Positions 34,844-34,904 of a stretch of DNA of 34,904 nucleotides are shown here, piece after piece. This stretch comes from Methanobacteriota archaeon. GTDB lineage: Archaea; Halobacteriota; Methanosarcinia; Methanosarcinales; Methanosarcinaceae. The notes beneath the pieces were generated by a model. The model was given only the letters and a program-made list of their open reading frames with translations. It was not told the DNA's origin and ran no database searches. The stretch's first letter is position 1. Each line of letters opens with the position of its first letter. The stretch is from contig JAENZL010000040.1 of the NCBI GenBank assembly GCA_016841265.1, positions 1 to 34,904 of the forward strand. Reading direction: 5' to 3'. The translations under genes and the position numbers were made by a program.

Positions 34844-34904
34844 GGTAGGAGTCAACTACCCCTCCCTGTCTCCTTCGGAGCCGAGGAAGGGGCTTGAATA
34901 TCCC
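34844..34904 (-). mobile_element. Possible end of an IS200/IS605-type (TnpB) element, cut by window edge
   Basis: Two adjoining hairpins: GGTAG-GAGTCAA-CTACC (34844-34860) and an imperfect long stem from CCCCTCCCT (34859-34867) to AGGAAGGGG (34884-34892), capped by CTCC-TTC-GGAG (34870-34880). On the minus strand it reads AAGCCCC ... GGGGTAGTTGACTC, a form I associate with the right end and guide-RNA region of TnpB elements. The transposase would lie beyond 34904. This is pattern recognition, not a match to a known copy. Confidence 0.4.

Larger units (their letters stand above)
34233..34904. other. AT-rich region at the right edge
   Basis: About 670 bases with no supported gene. Frames on the minus strand between 34190 and 34855 read as Phe/Leu-rich stretches because of A-runs on the plus strand; two such frames overlap, neither has a recognisable domain, and I do not call them. 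The last 60 bases hold paired hairpins. Confidence 0.5.

Noticed and set aside
34485-34855. Two overlapping hydrophobic frames on the minus strand
   Set aside because: Their Phe/Leu-rich composition follows from A-runs on the plus strand, they conflict with each other, and one begins inside the edge hairpin region.

Overview
The window looks like chromosome from a methanogenic archaeon of the Methanosarcinales, most likely Methanosarcina or a close relative. The evidence is the archaeal mevalonate-entry gene set (HMG-CoA synthase, thiolase and DUF35 protein side by side), a DUF1724-type winged-helix regulator, Pilin_N-type archaeal pilins, a methionyl-tRNA synthetase with a C-terminal tRNA-binding domain, a split Ni/Co ECF transporter, TATA/BRE-like promoters, and GC-rich genes separated by long AT-rich spacers. 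No rRNA, tRNA or CRISPR array was found. This is inference from gene content; no database was searched.

Layout. Purine synthesis genes stand near both ends: purL (338-2485, +) and purH (29759-31372, +). At 2797-8142 (+) is a tight glucan operon: a GH57-like protein that has lost its catalytic Asp and carries a repeat tail, an intact GH57 alpha-amylase, an ACT-V4R sensor-like protein and a GH15 glucoamylase. Genes overlap or nearly abut, so the unit probably degrades intracellular glycogen-like polymer. Next come SppA protease (-), metG (+), two tandem pilin paralogues (-) and a CYTH/CyaB protein (-). At 14271-17702 (-) an HTH regulator, HMG-CoA synthase, acetoacetyl-CoA thiolase and the DUF35 protein form an operon for the first steps of isoprenoid lipid synthesis. 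At 17888-21753 are four less ordinary genes: a Cas4-like protein with an apparently dead nuclease site, a small membrane protein, a Zn ribbon-PUA-PAPS reductase-ferredoxin fusion, and a chagasin-like cysteine protease inhibitor. Then follow dinB (-), the ECF transporter (ATPase and EcfT, then CbiM and CbiN-like protein behind their own putative promoter), nth (-), a flavin disulfide reductase (-), purH, a DUF1724 regulator (+) and a UbiA prenyltransferase (-). The right edge carries paired hairpins resembling an IS200/IS605-type end.

The most striking non-genic feature is a series of short tandem repeat arrays. At least eleven intergenic loci plus one coding locus have different unit sequences, mostly of 12-18 bp. 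They cluster after stop codons, and two run into the end of the neighbouring gene. The best array is nine 17-bp units of two types in the order ABAABABAA at 33129-33281.

Strongest candidates for new biology: the GH57 pseudoenzyme/enzyme pair with its own ACT-V4R sensor, the PUA-PAPS reductase-ferredoxin fusion, the Cas4-like protein without a nuclease site, and the repeat arrays.
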